Shown in pieces: positions 45,359-55,881 of a stretch of DNA of 64,000 nucleotides. This DNA is from Geminocystis herdmanii PCC 6308 (GTDB lineage: Bacteria; Cyanobacteriota; Cyanobacteriia; Cyanobacteriales; Cyanobacteriaceae), in the NCBI RefSeq assembly GCF_000332235.1, contig NZ_CM001775.1, positions 985,630-1,049,629 on the forward strand. Direction: 5' to 3'. A program made the translations under genes and the position numbers. Every line of letters starts with the position of its first letter. The stretch's first letter is position 1. A model generated the notes under the pieces. The model made no database searches. It saw only the letters and a program-made list of their open reading frames with translations, and was not told the DNA's origin.

Positions 45359-47434
45359 GTGGCTCGTACAATTCCCCTAGAAAAAGTTCGTAATATTGGT
45401 ATTGCGGCTCATATAGATGCGGGTAAAACCACAACAACAGAAAGAATACTTTTTTACTCTGGTATTGTTCACAAAATCGGGGAAGTTCATGATGGCAATG
45501 CAGTCACTGACTGGATGGAACAGGAAAGAGAGCGCGGTATAACGATTACGGCGGCGGCTATTAGTACTGATTGGAGTGGTCATCATATCAACATTATTGA
45601 TACTCCGGGTCATGTGGACTTTACCATTGAAGTAGAACGATCGATGCGGGTACTCGATGGAGTTATCGCAGTATTTTGTTCTGTGGGAGGAGTTCAGCCC
45701 CAGTCAGAAACGGTTTGGCGTCAAGCCGATCGATATAAAGTGCCTCGTATTGCTTTTGTCAATAAAATGGATCGTACCGGGGCAAATTTCTTCAAGGTAT
45801 ATCAACAGGTAAAAGAGCGTTTAAGAGCTTCTGCTGTACCTATTCAAATCCCTATCGGTAGTGAAGAAAAATTCCGAGGCATCGTGGATTTAATCACCAT
45901 GAAAGCCCACATCTATTTAGATGATTTAGGCGAACAAATCGAAATTACCGATATTCCTTCAGACATTTTGGAACTAGCCCAAGAATATCGAGGCTATCTG
46001 GTGGAAGCCGTAGCAGAATCTGACGAGAATCTGTTAGAGAAATATTTGGGAGAAGAAGAAATTACCGAAGCAGAAATTAAACTGGCTCTGCGTCATGGTA
46101 CTTTAACGGGTGCTTTGATTCCCATGTTGTGCGGTTCAGCTTTTAAAAATAAGGGTGTACAACAGCTTTTAGATGCCGTTGTGGACTACTTACCAGCACC
46201 AACAGAAGTTCCCGCCATTAAAGGGATTTTGCCAGATGGTGAAGAAGGAGTAAGACATTCTAGCGATGATGAGCCTTTCTCCGCCTTAGCCTTCAAAATT
46301 GCATCCGATCCCTATGGACGTTTAACCTTCATTCGGGTTTATTCGGGAGTGTTGGGTAAAGGTAGTTATGCTTACAATGCCACTAAAAACAAAAAAGAAC
46401 GCATTTCTCGTTTAATCATTCTCAAAGCGAACGATCGCATTGAAGTGGATGAGTTACGCGCTGGAGATTTAGGGGCGATTATCGGCTTAAAATTAACTAC
46501 CACAGGGGATACTTTATGTGATGATCAAAATCCCATCATTTTAGAATCTCTATATGTGCCAGAACCCGTTATTTCCGTAGCGGTAGAACCAAAAACTACC
46601 CAAGACATGGATAAGTTATCCAAAGCCTTACAATCTCTTTCTGATGAAGACCCAACCTTTAAAGTCAGCGTTGATCCTGAGACTAATCAAACGGTAATCG
46701 CTGGTATGGGAGAATTACACTTAGAGATTTTGGTCGATCGAATGTTGCGAGAGTTTAAAGTGGAAGCCCACGTTGGACAGCCTCAAGTAGCGTATCGTGA
46801 GACTATTCGTAAAGCTGTAAAAGCCGAAGGCAAATTTATTCGTCAAAGTGGCGGAAAAGGACAATATGGTCATGTGGTAATCGAAATCGAACCCCAAGAG
46901 GAAGGCAAAGGCTTTGAATTTGTCTCGAAAATAGTGGGCGGTACAATTCCCAAAGAATATATCCCCTCCATCGGTCAAGGTATCAAAGAAGCCTGTGAAT
47001 CTGGTATAATGGCAGGTTATCCTGTAATTGATCTCAAAGTCACCCTCGTTGATGGTTCATTCCACGATGTGGACTCGTCAGAAATGGCGTTTAAAATCGC
47101 TGGTTCAATGGCAATTCGGGATGGTGTTGAAAAAGCAGCACCTGTATTGTTAGAACCGATGATGAAAGTTGAGGTAGAAGTACCAGACAATTTCTTAGGA
47201 GATGTCATGGGTGATCTTAACTCTCGTCGTGGTACGATCGAAGGCATGAACTCCGAAGACAGTTTAGCTAAAGTTACAGCCAAAGTTCCTTTAGGGGCGA
47301 TGTTCGGATATGCGACTGATATTCGCTCTAAGACCCAAGGACGTGGTATATTTAGCATGGAGTTTAGCAATTATGCCGAAGTTCCTAGTAATGTGGCAAA
47401 TACCATTATTGCTAAAAATAGAGGTTATCTATAA
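45359..47434 (+). CDS. fusA: Elongation factor G
   Basis: A 691-residue translocation GTPase. It starts with GTG 45359 behind AAGGAGG at 45347-45353. G1 [12 protein letters not shown] (about 17-28), switch region [10 protein letters not shown]3 DTPGHVDF and G4 NKMDR are present, as is the full set of domains II-V ending in [17 protein letters not shown]. It lies in the conserved rpsG-fusA-tufA order, with a 236-base gap from rpsG. Confidence 0.98.
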   Translation: MARTIPLEKVRNIGIAAHIDAGKTTTTERILFYSGIVHKIGEVHDGNAVTDWMEQERERGITITAAAISTDWSGHHINIIDTPGHVDFTIEVERSMRVLDGVIAVFCSVGGVQPQSETVWRQADRYKVPRIAFVNKMDRTGANFFKVYQQVKERLRASAVPIQIPIGSEEKFRGIVDLITMKAHIYLDDLGEQIEITDIPSDILELAQEYRGYLVEAVAESDENLLEKYLGEEEITEAEIKLALRHGTLTGALIPMLCGSAFKNKGVQQLLDAVVDYLPAPTEVPAIKGILPDGEEGVRHSSDDEPFSALAFKIASDPYGRLTFIRVYSGVLGKGSYAYNATKNKKERISRLIILKANDRIEVDELRAGDLGAIIGLKLTTTGDTLCDDQNPIILESLYVPEPVISVAVEPKTTQDMDKLSKALQSLSDEDPTFKVSVDPETNQTVIAGMGELHLEILVDRMLREFKVEAHVGQPQVAYRETIRKAVKAEGKFIRQSGGKGQYGHVVIEIEPQEEGKGFEFVSKIVGGTIPKEYIPSIGQGIKEACESGIMAGYPVIDLKVTLVDGSFHDVDSSEMAFKIAGSMAIRDGVEKAAPVLLEPMMKVEVEVPDNFLGDVMGDLNSRRGTIEGMNSEDSLAKVTAKVPLGAMFGYATDIRSKTQGRGIFSMEFSNYAEVPSNVANTIIAKNRGYL

Positions 47435-47554
47435 CGGAAGGCAAAAGGCAATCCCTTAATCCCCTTGAAAGGGGAAAGACAAAAAAGCGAATGTCTTCTA
47501 CAATGTATTCTGTAATATTAATTTAATTTATTAAATAAAGGAAAAACAACGACA

Positions 47555-48784
47555 ATGGCACGGGAAAAATTTGAAAGAAATAAACCCCACGTTAATATTG
47601 GTACGATCGGTCACGTTGACCACGGTAAAACTACTCTTACCGCCGCTATTACCTTAACTTTATCGGCGATCGGTCAAGCAAAAGCTCGTAAATACGATGA
47701 AATCGACGCTGCTCCCGAAGAAAAAGCTCGTGGTATTACCATCAACACCGCTCACGTTGAATATGAGTCTCCCGATCGTCACTACGCCCACGTTGACTGC
47801 CCCGGCCACGCTGACTATGTTAAAAACATGATCACTGGTGCGGCTCAAATGGACGGAGCTATCTTAGTAGTATCTGCGGCTGATGGTCCTATGCCCCAAA
47901 CTCGTGAACACATTCTTTTAGCTAGACAGGTTGGCGTACCCAGCTTAGTTGTATTCTTAAACAAAGAAGATCAAGTCGATGATGCTGAATTATTAGAACT
48001 CGTAGAATTAGAAGTTCGTGAGTTGTTAACTGAGTATGGTTTCCCCGGAGATGATATTCCCATCGTTGCTGGTTCTGCTTTAAGAGCGGTAGAGCAAATG
48101 ACTGCTAACCCCAAAACCCAAAAAGGCGAAAATGAGTGGACTGATAAAATCCATTCCCTCATGGAAGCAGTGGACAACTATATTCCTACTCCTGCTCGTG
48201 ACATCGACAAGCCTTTCTTAATGGCTGTAGAAGATGTATTCTCTATCACTGGTCGTGGTACTGTAGCAACTGGTCGTATTGAACGTGGAAAAGTAAAAGT
48301 TCAAGAAACCGTAGAATTAGTTGGTATTCGTGATACCCGTAGCACCACTGTTACTGGGGTTGAGATGTTCCAAAAAACCTTAGACGAAGGTATGGCAGGA
48401 GATAACGTAGGGGTTCTTCTTCGTGGTGTACAAAAAGAAGATATTGAGCGTGGTATGGTATTAGCTAAACCCGGTTCGATTACTCCTCACACCAAATTTG
48501 AAGCTGAAGTTTACGTTCTCAAAAAAGAAGAAGGTGGTCGTCATACTCCTTTCTTCCCCGGATACCGTCCTCAGTTCTATGTGCGTACAACTGACGTAAC
48601 TGGAACTATCAGTGACTTTACTGCGGATGATGGTAGCGCTGCTGAAATGGTTATGCCCGGCGATCGTATCAAAATGACCGTTGAATTAATCAACCCCATT
48701 GCGATCGAGCAAGGTATGCGTTTCGCTATTCGTGAAGGTGGTCGTACCATTGGTGCGGGTGCTGTAGCTAAAATCTTAAAATAG
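47555..48784 (+). CDS. tufA: Elongation factor Tu
   Basis: A 409-residue GTPase that brings aminoacyl-tRNA to the ribosome. G1 [23 protein letters not shown] and NKEDQVDD are visible, with the slightly longer cyanobacterial/plastid form of about 409 residues. A GGAAAAACAACG leader precedes the ATG. It is the next gene after fusA with a 120-base gap containing a GGCAAAAGGCAA repeat and a CCCCTTGAAAGGGG hairpin. Confidence 0.98.
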   Translation: MAREKFERNKPHVNIGTIGHVDHGKTTLTAAITLTLSAIGQAKARKYDEIDAAPEEKARGITINTAHVEYESPDRHYAHVDCPGHADYVKNMITGAAQMDGAILVVSAADGPMPQTREHILLARQVGVPSLVVFLNKEDQVDDAELLELVELEVRELLTEYGFPGDDIPIVAGSALRAVEQMTANPKTQKGENEWTDKIHSLMEAVDNYIPTPARDIDKPFLMAVEDVFSITGRGTVATGRIERGKVKVQETVELVGIRDTRSTTVTGVEMFQKTLDEGMAGDNVGVLLRGVQKEDIERGMVLAKPGSITPHTKFEAEVYVLKKEEGGRHTPFFPGYRPQFYVRTTDVTGTISDFTADDGSAAEMVMPGDRIKMTVELINPIAIEQGMRFAIREGGRTIGAGAVAKILK

Positions 48785-48785
48785 T

Positions 48786-48861
48786 AGGCTTTGGTGGGTT
48801 ACGACATAATGTAATTTTGAGATGCGTTTCTTCAATTCTCCTTGTCTAACCCACCCTACCG
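48786..48861. repeat. Inverted repeat GTAGG...GGTGGGTTA / TAACCCACCCTAC
   Basis: An imperfect inverted repeat of about 75 bases right after the tufA stop. It resembles cyanobacterial GTAGGGTGGGTTA elements and may act as a transcript end or stabiliser. A CAATTCT heptamer repeat follows at about 48889-48909. Confidence 0.6.
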
Positions 48862-48951
48862 ATTTACTTAATTTTTAATTCTGCATTCTCAATTCTCAAT
48901 TCTCAATTCACTTGTACCTTGACAACATAAAATACATAGAAAAAAATCATC

Positions 48952-49269
48952 ATGGCAACTTTACAACAACAAAAAATTCGCATCCGTCTCAAAGCGTTCG
49001 ATCGTCGTTTACTCGATACATCCTGTACTAAAATTGTTGAAACAGCGAATCGTACTAATGCTCAACCAGTAGGTCCTATTCCTTTACCAACTAAGCGTAA
49101 AATCTATTGTGTACTGAGATCTCCCCACGTTGATAAGGATTCCCGTGAACATTTTGAAACTCGTACTCACCGCAGAGTTATTGATATTTACCAACCTTCT
49201 TCTAAAACCATCGATGCGTTAATGAAGTTAGATTTACCTGCTGGGGTGGACATTGAAGTAAAATTGTAA
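48952..49269 (+). CDS. rpsJ: Ribosomal protein S10
   Basis: A 105-residue 30S protein, also NusE in antitermination. [36 protein letters not shown] and [11 protein letters not shown] are conserved. It ends the rpsL-rpsG-fusA-tufA-rpsJ series seen in cyanobacteria; what follows is accessory sequence. Confidence 0.97.
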   Translation: MATLQQQKIRIRLKAFDRRLLDTSCTKIVETANRTNAQPVGPIPLPTKRKIYCVLRSPHVDKDSREHFETRTHRRVIDIYQPSSKTIDALMKLDLPAGVDIEVKL

Positions 49270-49339
49270 ATTTAAAAAAGTTTTGATGAGGAATTAGGAA
49301 TTAAATAGGAATATATTAAAATTTAAAAAAGTCAGAGAG

Positions 49340-49370
49340 TTCGATCGCGCAGCGCCACTTTGTGATCGAA
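49340..49370. repeat. 31-bp palindromic repeat (copy 4)
   Basis: TTCGATCGCGCAGCGCCACT and TTGTGATCGAA, the cleanest version of the family first seen at 9185. It lies upstream of a VapBC module; the following CTTTGAGGAAG also recurs after that module (50089-50104). Confidence 0.85.
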
Positions 49371-49473
49371 CTTTGAGGAAGGATTAAAACTTTTTGAAGT
49401 TAATATTTAATCAGAAAAAAATATAAAAAAAACATTGGTATAGTTGAAATTAAATAAAGTATTTGAAAAAATT

Positions 49474-49674
49474 ATGACCAAAATAGTAGAAATTAATGAA
49501 AATTTGCTAGAAGAAGCCCTAGCTTTGGGTAAAGATTCAGAGATTAATTTATTATTAGAAAATGCTCTAAAAGATTATATTAATAAGTATAAACAACAGA
49601 AAATAATAGATTTATTTGGTACTATTGATTATGAGGAAAACTTTGATTATAAACAACAAAGAAAGAGACAATGA
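49474..49674 (+). CDS. vapB: VapB-type antitoxin
   Basis: A 66-residue protein from ATG 49474: MTKIVEINENLLEEALALGK, then SEINLLLENALKDYI. The strand plus two helices fit the small VapB antitoxins with a ribbon-like DNA-binding N-terminus. A longer TTG start at 49444 is less likely. It overlaps the PIN toxin start (ATGA). Confidence 0.8.
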   Translation: MTKIVEINENLLEEALALGKDSEINLLLENALKDYINKYKQQKIIDLFGTIDYEENFDYKQQRKRQ

Positions 49675-50078
49675 ATGTTATTGTTGATACTTCTGTTTGG
49701 TCTTTATCTTTAAGAAGAAATAAAGATTATCAAAAAATATTTCCTATTAATAATTTATTAGAAAATTTGATTATAGAACAGAAAGTTATTTTACTGGGAA
49801 TTATTCGTCAAGAAATCCTTTCTGGTATTCGTTATCCTGAACAATTTGTTAAATTAAGAGACTATCTTCGGGCTTTTTCTGACTTAGAAATTACTTATCA
49901 AGATTATGAATTAGGAGCAGAATTTTTTAATATTTGTCGTCAAAAAGGTATTCAAGGATCAAATAATGATTTTTTAATTTGTGCTGTATCTTACAATTAT
50001 AATTATCACATTTTCACTACCGATAAAGATTTTGATAATTTTAAATCACATATCCCCATTAATCTTCTAAATTATTAA
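49671..50078 (+). CDS. vapC: VapC-type PIN-domain ribonuclease toxin
   Basis: A 135-residue protein. Acidic residues typical of the PIN fold are present: Asp6 in VIVDTSVW, Glu48-like in IRQEILSG, the Asp in GSNNDFLICA and the Asp in TTDKDF. It cleaves RNA when free of antitoxin. Full length and open, so this module looks active. Confidence 0.9.
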   Translation: MNVIVDTSVWSLSLRRNKDYQKIFPINNLLENLIIEQKVILLGIIRQEILSGIRYPEQFVKLRDYLRAFSDLEITYQDYELGAEFFNICRQKGIQGSNNDFLICAVSYNYNYHIFTTDKDFDNFKSHIPINLLNY

Positions 50079-50104
50079 TCTTTCGATCGAACTTTGAGGA
50101 AGTA

Positions 50105-51427
50105 TTAGAACTTTTTAAATATCTCATATCTTCCTTTTCCTTTCTTTTTCGCTTCATACATGGCAGTGTCGGCATCTTTCATTACACCTTCAACATTGTC
50201 ATAGTCGATCGAACTAAAGACAACACCGATACTCGCATTGGTACAAACAGTATTTTCTCGGATAGTGAAACAAACTTTTAAATCTTCTTGAATACGTTGA
50301 GTAACTTTTTCTACTTCTTCAAAATTGTTGATATTTTCTAGCAAAATTGCAAATTCATCCCCTCCAAAACGAGCTACCGTATCATTCGATCGAACTAATT
50401 GTAATAGACGATTTGCCACTTCGATTAATAATTGATCTCCAGTCCAATGTCCTAATTGATCATTGATCGTTTTAAAATTATCTAAATCTAAAAATAACAC
50501 AGCATATAAATATTTGGGATTAGATTCAACTCTTTTTATCGCATCCGTGAGTCTTTCTATGAACCACATTCGATTAGCTACATTTGTTAAAAAATCGTAG
50601 GAGGCTTGGCGTTTTAATTGTCTATACTCTATTCTTCTTTCTGTATCATCTCGAATTATAAAAACACTTCCTTTTGATTCTGCCATAAAATTTTTATATA
50701 TCTCAATCTCGACATTTTCATTCAGGGGTGAAATTCGATCGCTAATCGGAATTTCCATGCCATATTTGTTAATCAGAGAAGTTTGATCTGGTAAATTAGT
50801 CGATTCTCCTGATTCAATGATGTCGATGAGAAAAGAATCAAGATTTTTTTTGGTATCCTCATTAATAATATTCAAAATTGAAGTAATTGGTTGATTAATA
50901 GCGGATTTGTAAGACCAACCTGTTATTTTTTCGGCGGTAGAATTGAGGAAAGTAATATAACCTTCGCTGTCGGTAACAATAACTCCATCGCTCATACTAT
51001 TAAGAATCGTTGCTAACCATTTGGTATTTTCTTTTAATTTTTGATCTATTTGATATTTATGAAGGGCAATTTCTATGGCAATGCGTAATTCTTGCTCTGT
51101 AAATGGTTTAACTATATATCCATAAGGTTGCGCAATTTTTGCTTTTTGAACGGTATTTTTATCTCCATGGGCAGTTAAATAAATAATGGGAATATCGAGG
51201 ATTTTCACAATTTTTTGTCCTGCGGTGATACCATCCATTTCCCCAATTAATCTTATATCCATTAAAACTAAATTGGGTTTAAGTTCCATCGCCTTTTCTA
51301 TGGCTTTTTCTCCTGAATCCACAAACATTGGTACAGAATACCCAAAATCCTCTAGTATCGCCTGTAAATCTTGGGCGACAATACTTTCATCTTCAACTAT
51401 TAAGACTTTTGCGGGAGTGTTTGCCAT
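50105..51427 (-). CDS. REC-PAS-GGDEF response regulator (diguanylate cyclase)
   Basis: A 440-residue protein. The receiver (about 5-125) starts KVLIVEDESIVAQDL, has phospho-Asp in NLVLMDIRL and YIVKPFTEQEL. A PAS domain (about 135-255) precedes a GGDEF domain (about 270-438) with VARFGGDEFAILL and an RSND I-site for product inhibition. It probably makes cyclic di-GMP in response to a phosphorylation signal. No kinase is adjacent, but a large histidine kinase lies 660 bases upstream on the same strand. Confidence 0.92.
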   Translation of the reverse strand: MANTPAKVLIVEDESIVAQDLQAILEDFGYSVPMFVDSGEKAIEKAMELKPNLVLMDIRLIGEMDGITAGQKIVKILDIPIIYLTAHGDKNTVQKAKIAQPYGYIVKPFTEQELRIAIEIALHKYQIDQKLKENTKWLATILNSMSDGVIVTDSEGYITFLNSTAEKITGWSYKSAINQPITSILNIINEDTKKNLDSFLIDIIESGESTNLPDQTSLINKYGMEIPISDRISPLNENVEIEIYKNFMAESKGSVFIIRDDTERRIEYRQLKRQASYDFLTNVANRMWFIERLTDAIKRVESNPKYLYAVLFLDLDNFKTINDQLGHWTGDQLLIEVANRLLQLVRSNDTVARFGGDEFAILLENINNFEEVEKVTQRIQEDLKVCFTIRENTVCTNASIGVVFSSIDYDNVEGVMKDADTAMYEAKKKGKGRYEIFKKF

Positions 51428-51569
51428 TTATACATTATTCTCTTTACAAGAAATACTTTAATTAAGTATGATTTAATTATAACTTATTCTAATATTTTCA
51501 TTTAACCTTTGTGGTTAAAATTTTGATAAACTTTTTATATCTTTACAACTTATCTTGAAATGAAGAAAC

Positions 51570-51788
51570 ATGAACACCACAGTTAATTTTAATGAAATTT
51601 TAAAAATGATTGATTATCTTTCTTTTCAAGAACAAGATGATTTAATTAATATTCTCAAAAATAAACGAATTGAACAAAGAAGGAATGAAATAGCGGTTAA
51701 TATTCAAAAAGCTGATGAAGAATATAACAATGGGGAAGTTTTTAGAGGAACTATTGATGATGTTATTGCAAAATTAGATGAGCTTTAA
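51570..51788 (+). CDS. Addiction-module antitoxin
   Basis: A 72-residue protein, MNTTVNFNEILKMIDYL..., with SFQEQDDLINILKNKRIEQR and the C-terminal GEVFRGTIDDVIAKLDEL. It resembles small antitoxins upstream of YafQ/RelE-like toxins in cyanobacteria. The toxin begins right after it. Confidence 0.72.
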   Translation: MNTTVNFNEILKMIDYLSFQEQDDLINILKNKRIEQRRNEIAVNIQKADEEYNNGEVFRGTIDDVIAKLDEL

Positions 51789-51791
51789 GTG

Positions 51792-52076
51792 ATGATGAAT
51801 CTAATTATTACTTCATCCTTTCAACGAGCTTTTAAAACAACTGTAAAACGTCAACCTCATTTAAAAGCAAAAATTACGGACAGATTAAGATTACTTAGTG
51901 ATGATCCTTATAACGCAATATTACGAACTCATAAACTGCAAGGAAAATTATCTGGTGCTTGGGCTTGTTCAGTTGAATACGATTGTCGTATAATTTTTAG
52001 TTTTAGAAAAAATCAGGAAACTCAAACAGAAGAAATTATATTAATTGATATTGGTACATATGATGAAGTTTATTAA
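51792..52076 (+). CDS. YafQ/RelE-like toxin
   Basis: A 94-residue protein; start taken at ATG 51792 (GTG 51789 directly after the antitoxin stop also possible). LIITSSFQRAFKTTVKRQPH, HKLQGKLSGAWACSVEYDCR and the final DIGTYDEVY match the YafQ branch, with His and Arg in the expected spots. It is intact, so the module is presumably functional. Confidence 0.82.
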   Translation: MMNLIITSSFQRAFKTTVKRQPHLKAKITDRLRLLSDDPYNAILRTHKLQGKLSGAWACSVEYDCRIIFSFRKNQETQTEEIILIDIGTYDEVY

Positions 52077-52084
52077 AAATCTTT

Positions 52085-54823
52085 TTAATGGCTTAGAGTA
52101 ATTGTCCATTTTGTTCCTTGTTGCGTATTTAAGACAATATTTCCTCGAAGTTGATTGGTAAGGTTTTTGACTAATCTTAATCCTAAAGTAGTAGTTTTTT
52201 CCCAGTCTAACTCAGGGGGTAAACCTTTTCCATTATCCTTGATCGTAATCACTAAATTTTCATCATTATCGGTGTTAATTTCTATCAATAATTTTCCTTT
52301 TTGATGATCCTCAAAAGCATATTTAAGCACATTAGTAATTAATTCATTGATAATTAAACCACAGGGTACGGCAGAATCAATATCTAAAAACAAGTTTTGC
52401 TCTATGTTCATTTCTACCTTAATAGATAACGTATTTATTTGATAAGAACTAAATAAAACATTCACCAATTCTTTGATATATATTGATAAGTCAATTTTAG
52501 AAAGATTATTAGATTGGTAAAGATGTTCATGAATTAATGCCATCGACTGTATGCGAGTTTGGCTTTCTTTAAATTTCAGACGAATGTTTTTATCTTCGAT
52601 CGATCGAGATTGCAAATTTAATAAACTGTTGATGACTTGTAAATTATTTTTAACTCGATGATGTATTTCTTTGAGTAAAACTTCTTTTTCTTGTAAAGAT
52701 TTTTCTATTTTTTGCTCAATTTGCTTTAACTTAGTAATATTACGAATACTGACAACTATTCCTGAAATGCTATAATCTGCGTCCAAGCAAGGAGAATAAG
52801 TAACACTGAGATATTGTGGGTTACTTTGCTCTCGATCGTCCCATATTTCAAACTGAATTGTTTCGCCGGATAAACAAGCCTCCACTTTAGGAACAACATT
52901 AACATATACTTCGGGTTCTAAAATATCCTTAATGTGGTGATTCACAACTTCAGAGTAGAATTTTCCATGTAAATCTAAATATTTTTGATTCACAATTTGA
53001 TAGGTATAATCTTTATTAACTAAAGCCATAGCATCACTGGTGGCAGAAACAATACGTTCATATTGTCTTAAAATATGTTCTGAGTTGAGACGATCGGTAA
53101 TATCCCTTGCTCCCGCATAAATCAAATCATTTACAGGAAAACAATTCCATTCAATCCAACGATAAGAGCCGTTATGACAACGATAACGATTTACAAAATT
53201 AGTAACGATATTTTGATTTTTTAAAGTTGATAAAGCATCATGAGTTTTTTCTAAATCTTCTGGATGGATATAGTCAAAAAATGTACAACCTTTTAATTCT
53301 TCAAGACTATAACCCAGAGTTTTTTCCCATTGACGATTTAAGCGCAGAAAATTTCCCTCTGTATTGGCGATCGTCAATAAATCAATGGCAACGGAAAAGA
53401 AGCGATTTAATTCTTCAGTTTTCGTCTTTAAAGATGCTTCTGCTTGTTTTCGATCGTGAATATCTCTTCCCACAGATTGAAATTCGATAAAATTTCCTTG
53501 CTTATCAAAAATTGCTCGATTAATCCATTGCATCCAACGAATTTTTCCCTTTACAATAACACGATGTTCAATAGTAGCCACAGGCTTCTCTAAACAAAGA
53601 GAATCAAGCATTTGCTCAATTTTTAGTAAATCTTCTGGATAAATAATAGGATGATACTGAGAGCCGATTATCTCATCTCTACCTACTTCATAATAGTTAC
53701 AAAAAGCCTGATTTACAAATAACATTGTACCATCTGGCAAAAAACGACAAATTAACTCCGTTTGATCCTCAATAATAGCTAAATATTGTGCCTCACTTTC
53801 TCTCAGGATAATTTCGACTTTTTGACGTTTCTTAATTTCTTCTTCAAGTTGTTGATTTAATTGCGCTAAATACTCATTTTGCTTAATTAATTGTTGCTGT
53901 TTTCTATACAGTAAATTTTCTGCTTTTTTTCGTTTAATATCAATGCGATCTAAAAAATAGGAATTTTGCCAAATTATACTCCCAAAAATGGCAATATAAA
54001 CAATAGCTAAAAGATTAAAGCCCATGGCTATGGTATAAAGTTCTTGTTGATAACCCATAAGTACTAATCCACATAAAAGAGGAGATAATAGGATCATCAT
54101 TGGCAAAACATTTCGGGCGATCGTACCCCCAAAAGTATCATTAGTAATCATTCTCATTATTCCTCCATGGGGATAACGAAATAAAATACTGATGGTGAAG
54201 ATGATCAAATTTAATGAGGTATGCAAAGCCATCTCAGTATAAGACTCAACACGATTAAAATAAGCGGTATTGTAAATTAAGCCTAAAAAAGCTAGTAAAG
54301 CAATAAAAAAAACCAAACAGGAAAGAATGTGAGCGAGAAAATATAATGGACGAGGTAAATTAAGAGATAATTTAACGAATGCTAATATCAGAAAACAAAA
54401 AGCCGTATTAAATCCCATCCTTCCTAAAGGTGCATTTACTGCGTTTATACCTCCACTATTGGGAAATAAATCTTTAACAAATAATTGATCAATGCCAAAA
54501 TTTAAGTTGAAGATGTACTCCATTAAAGTTAAAGTAGCTATTATTAGTACCATAACTATAAAGATATTGATGATTGATCGAACAACCCTACTTTGAAAAG
54601 ATTGATAGGATAATAAACTAGAACCACTGAGCAATATAAAACATAAAGCCGTATTAAACTTCATAGTGGCTAAATTCGGTAAAATTCTCACGAGGGATTC
54701 CACATGAAAAATCCATCCCAAAATTACCGATAGCGCGATCGAACCTGTTAGGATAACTAAAAAAAGACTATATCTGGTTAAAGTTATTTGAAATTGCTTA
54801 GTACGAAAATTAGAATTTCTCAT
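52085..54823 (-). CDS. Membrane histidine kinase with PAS domains, HisKA_2 type
   Basis: A 912-residue protein from ATG 54823 (a TTG at 54835 is possible). About eight membrane helices occupy residues 15-300. PAS domains follow at about 340-455, 465-580 and 590-700. HisKA_2 with KEIHHRVKNNLQVINSLL holds the phospho-His, and the ATPase has IINELITNVLKYAFEDH and IKDNGKGLPPE. It faces the REC-PAS-GGDEF gene with a TA pair between. Partner not proven. Confidence 0.92.
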   Translation of the reverse strand: MRNSNFRTKQFQITLTRYSLFLVILTGSIALSVILGWIFHVESLVRILPNLATMKFNTALCFILLSGSSLLSYQSFQSRVVRSIINIFIVMVLIIATLTLMEYIFNLNFGIDQLFVKDLFPNSGGINAVNAPLGRMGFNTAFCFLILAFVKLSLNLPRPLYFLAHILSCLVFFIALLAFLGLIYNTAYFNRVESYTEMALHTSLNLIIFTISILFRYPHGGIMRMITNDTFGGTIARNVLPMMILLSPLLCGLVLMGYQQELYTIAMGFNLLAIVYIAIFGSIIWQNSYFLDRIDIKRKKAENLLYRKQQQLIKQNEYLAQLNQQLEEEIKKRQKVEIILRESEAQYLAIIEDQTELICRFLPDGTMLFVNQAFCNYYEVGRDEIIGSQYHPIIYPEDLLKIEQMLDSLCLEKPVATIEHRVIVKGKIRWMQWINRAIFDKQGNFIEFQSVGRDIHDRKQAEASLKTKTEELNRFFSVAIDLLTIANTEGNFLRLNRQWEKTLGYSLEELKGCTFFDYIHPEDLEKTHDALSTLKNQNIVTNFVNRYRCHNGSYRWIEWNCFPVNDLIYAGARDITDRLNSEHILRQYERIVSATSDAMALVNKDYTYQIVNQKYLDLHGKFYSEVVNHHIKDILEPEVYVNVVPKVEACLSGETIQFEIWDDREQSNPQYLSVTYSPCLDADYSISGIVVSIRNITKLKQIEQKIEKSLQEKEVLLKEIHHRVKNNLQVINSLLNLQSRSIEDKNIRLKFKESQTRIQSMALIHEHLYQSNNLSKIDLSIYIKELVNVLFSSYQINTLSIKVEMNIEQNLFLDIDSAVPCGLIINELITNVLKYAFEDHQKGKLLIEINTDNDENLVITIKDNGKGLPPELDWEKTTTLGLRLVKNLTNQLRGNIVLNTQQGTKWTITLSH

Positions 54824-54867
54824 AGCTAAAAACAATAAGTACTGATAAATATAGGGTTTAGAGTGTA

Positions 54868-54940
54868 AGCTACCTATCGGAATCGAACCGACAACCTATT
54901 CATTACGAATGAATTGCTCTGCCAATTGAGCTAAGGTAGC
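54868..54940 (-). tRNA. tRNA-Thr(CGU)
   Basis: On the minus strand GCTACCT pairs with AGGTAGC, with discriminator U and no CCA. The D-arm is TAGCTCAATTGGCAGAGC, the anticodon loop TTCGTAA has CGT, and the T-loop is GGTTCGATTCC. About 73 bases. Confidence 0.95.
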
Positions 54941-55035
54941 AAATTTTTTGGTCAATCAAAATTATAACATAAATGAGCAATTTAAGAATGAGGAATTTTA
55001 TTCGACTTTCTCTTATGGAGTTTCATCACAAAAAA

Positions 55036-55150
55036 TGAGATCGATCGAACAACCTAATTAATCAATGTTCGATCGTATCTTTACCTGAAACCTGCCTCAA
55101 TTGAATATTCTTGCATCGATCGATTGGTATTGTAGATCGATCGATTAAAA
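55036..55150. other. Cluster of CGATCG sites upstream of the TerY-P operon
   Basis: At least four CGATCG cores in about 115 bases, including two ATCGATCGATT copies 20 bases apart. This spacer should hold the operon promoter. Whether the sites act as binding or methylation-sensitive sites is unknown. Confidence 0.5.
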
Positions 55151-55212
55151 TTATGTTTAATAATATAAAATGAATTAATATAGAATCATTCGTCGCTATT
55201 GGAGTGAGAATT

Positions 55213-55872
55213 ATGCCCATAGGATTACCCGAATTTGCCGATAACCCCGAAAATCGTTGTCCCGTTATTCTATTATTAGATACATCAGGATCAATGTATG
55301 GTGAACCTATTAACGCCTTAAATGCTGGTATTAGTAACTTTAAAGAAGATGTGATTAAAGACACTCAAGCAAGTTTAAGCGTAGAATTAGCAATTATTAC
55401 TTTTGGTGAAAAAGTCCAATTAGCTCAAGATTTTATCACGATCGATGAATTTAATCCGCCAAAATTAGAAGCTAGTGGCGTAACTCCTATGGGGGAAGCC
55501 ATGGAAAAAGCCCTAATATTATTAGAAACCAGAAAAAGAGTTTACAAAGAGAATGGCATTGGTTACTATCGCCCTTGGATATTCTTAATTACCGATGGTG
55601 CGCCTACAGATAATTGGCAAATTCCTGCGGAAATGGTAAGGGAAGCGGAAGCGCAAAAACGTTGTCTTTTCTTTACTGTAGCAGTGGAAGGTGCAGACAT
55701 GGATAAACTTAAACAAATTGCGCCGATCGATCGACCTCCTGTAGTATTAAATGGTTTAGATTTTGGCGGTTTATTTCAGTGGTTAAGCACTTCCATGAAA
55801 AGAGTTTCTGGAGGAAAAATTGGGGAAGCGGTGGCATTACCTGCCGTTGGTTGGGGACAAATTTCTACTTAG
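55213..55872 (+). CDS. TerY-like VWA protein
   Basis: A 219-residue protein from ATG 55213, with GGAG at 55201-55204. The VWA domain covers nearly all of it: VILLLDTSGSMYGEP is the MIDAS motif (Asp-x-Ser-x-Ser), GVTPMGEAM supplies the Thr, and FLITDGAPTD the later Asp. It is followed by a PP2C phosphatase and a protein kinase, the TerY-P triad described for tellurite and stress response loci. No ter operon genes (TerB, TerD, TerC) lie nearby. Confidence 0.88.
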   Translation: MPIGLPEFADNPENRCPVILLLDTSGSMYGEPINALNAGISNFKEDVIKDTQASLSVELAIITFGEKVQLAQDFITIDEFNPPKLEASGVTPMGEAMEKALILLETRKRVYKENGIGYYRPWIFLITDGAPTDNWQIPAEMVREAEAQKRCLFFTVAVEGADMDKLKQIAPIDRPPVVLNGLDFGGLFQWLSTSMKRVSGGKIGEAVALPAVGWGQIST

Positions 55873-55881
55873 GGATTAACT

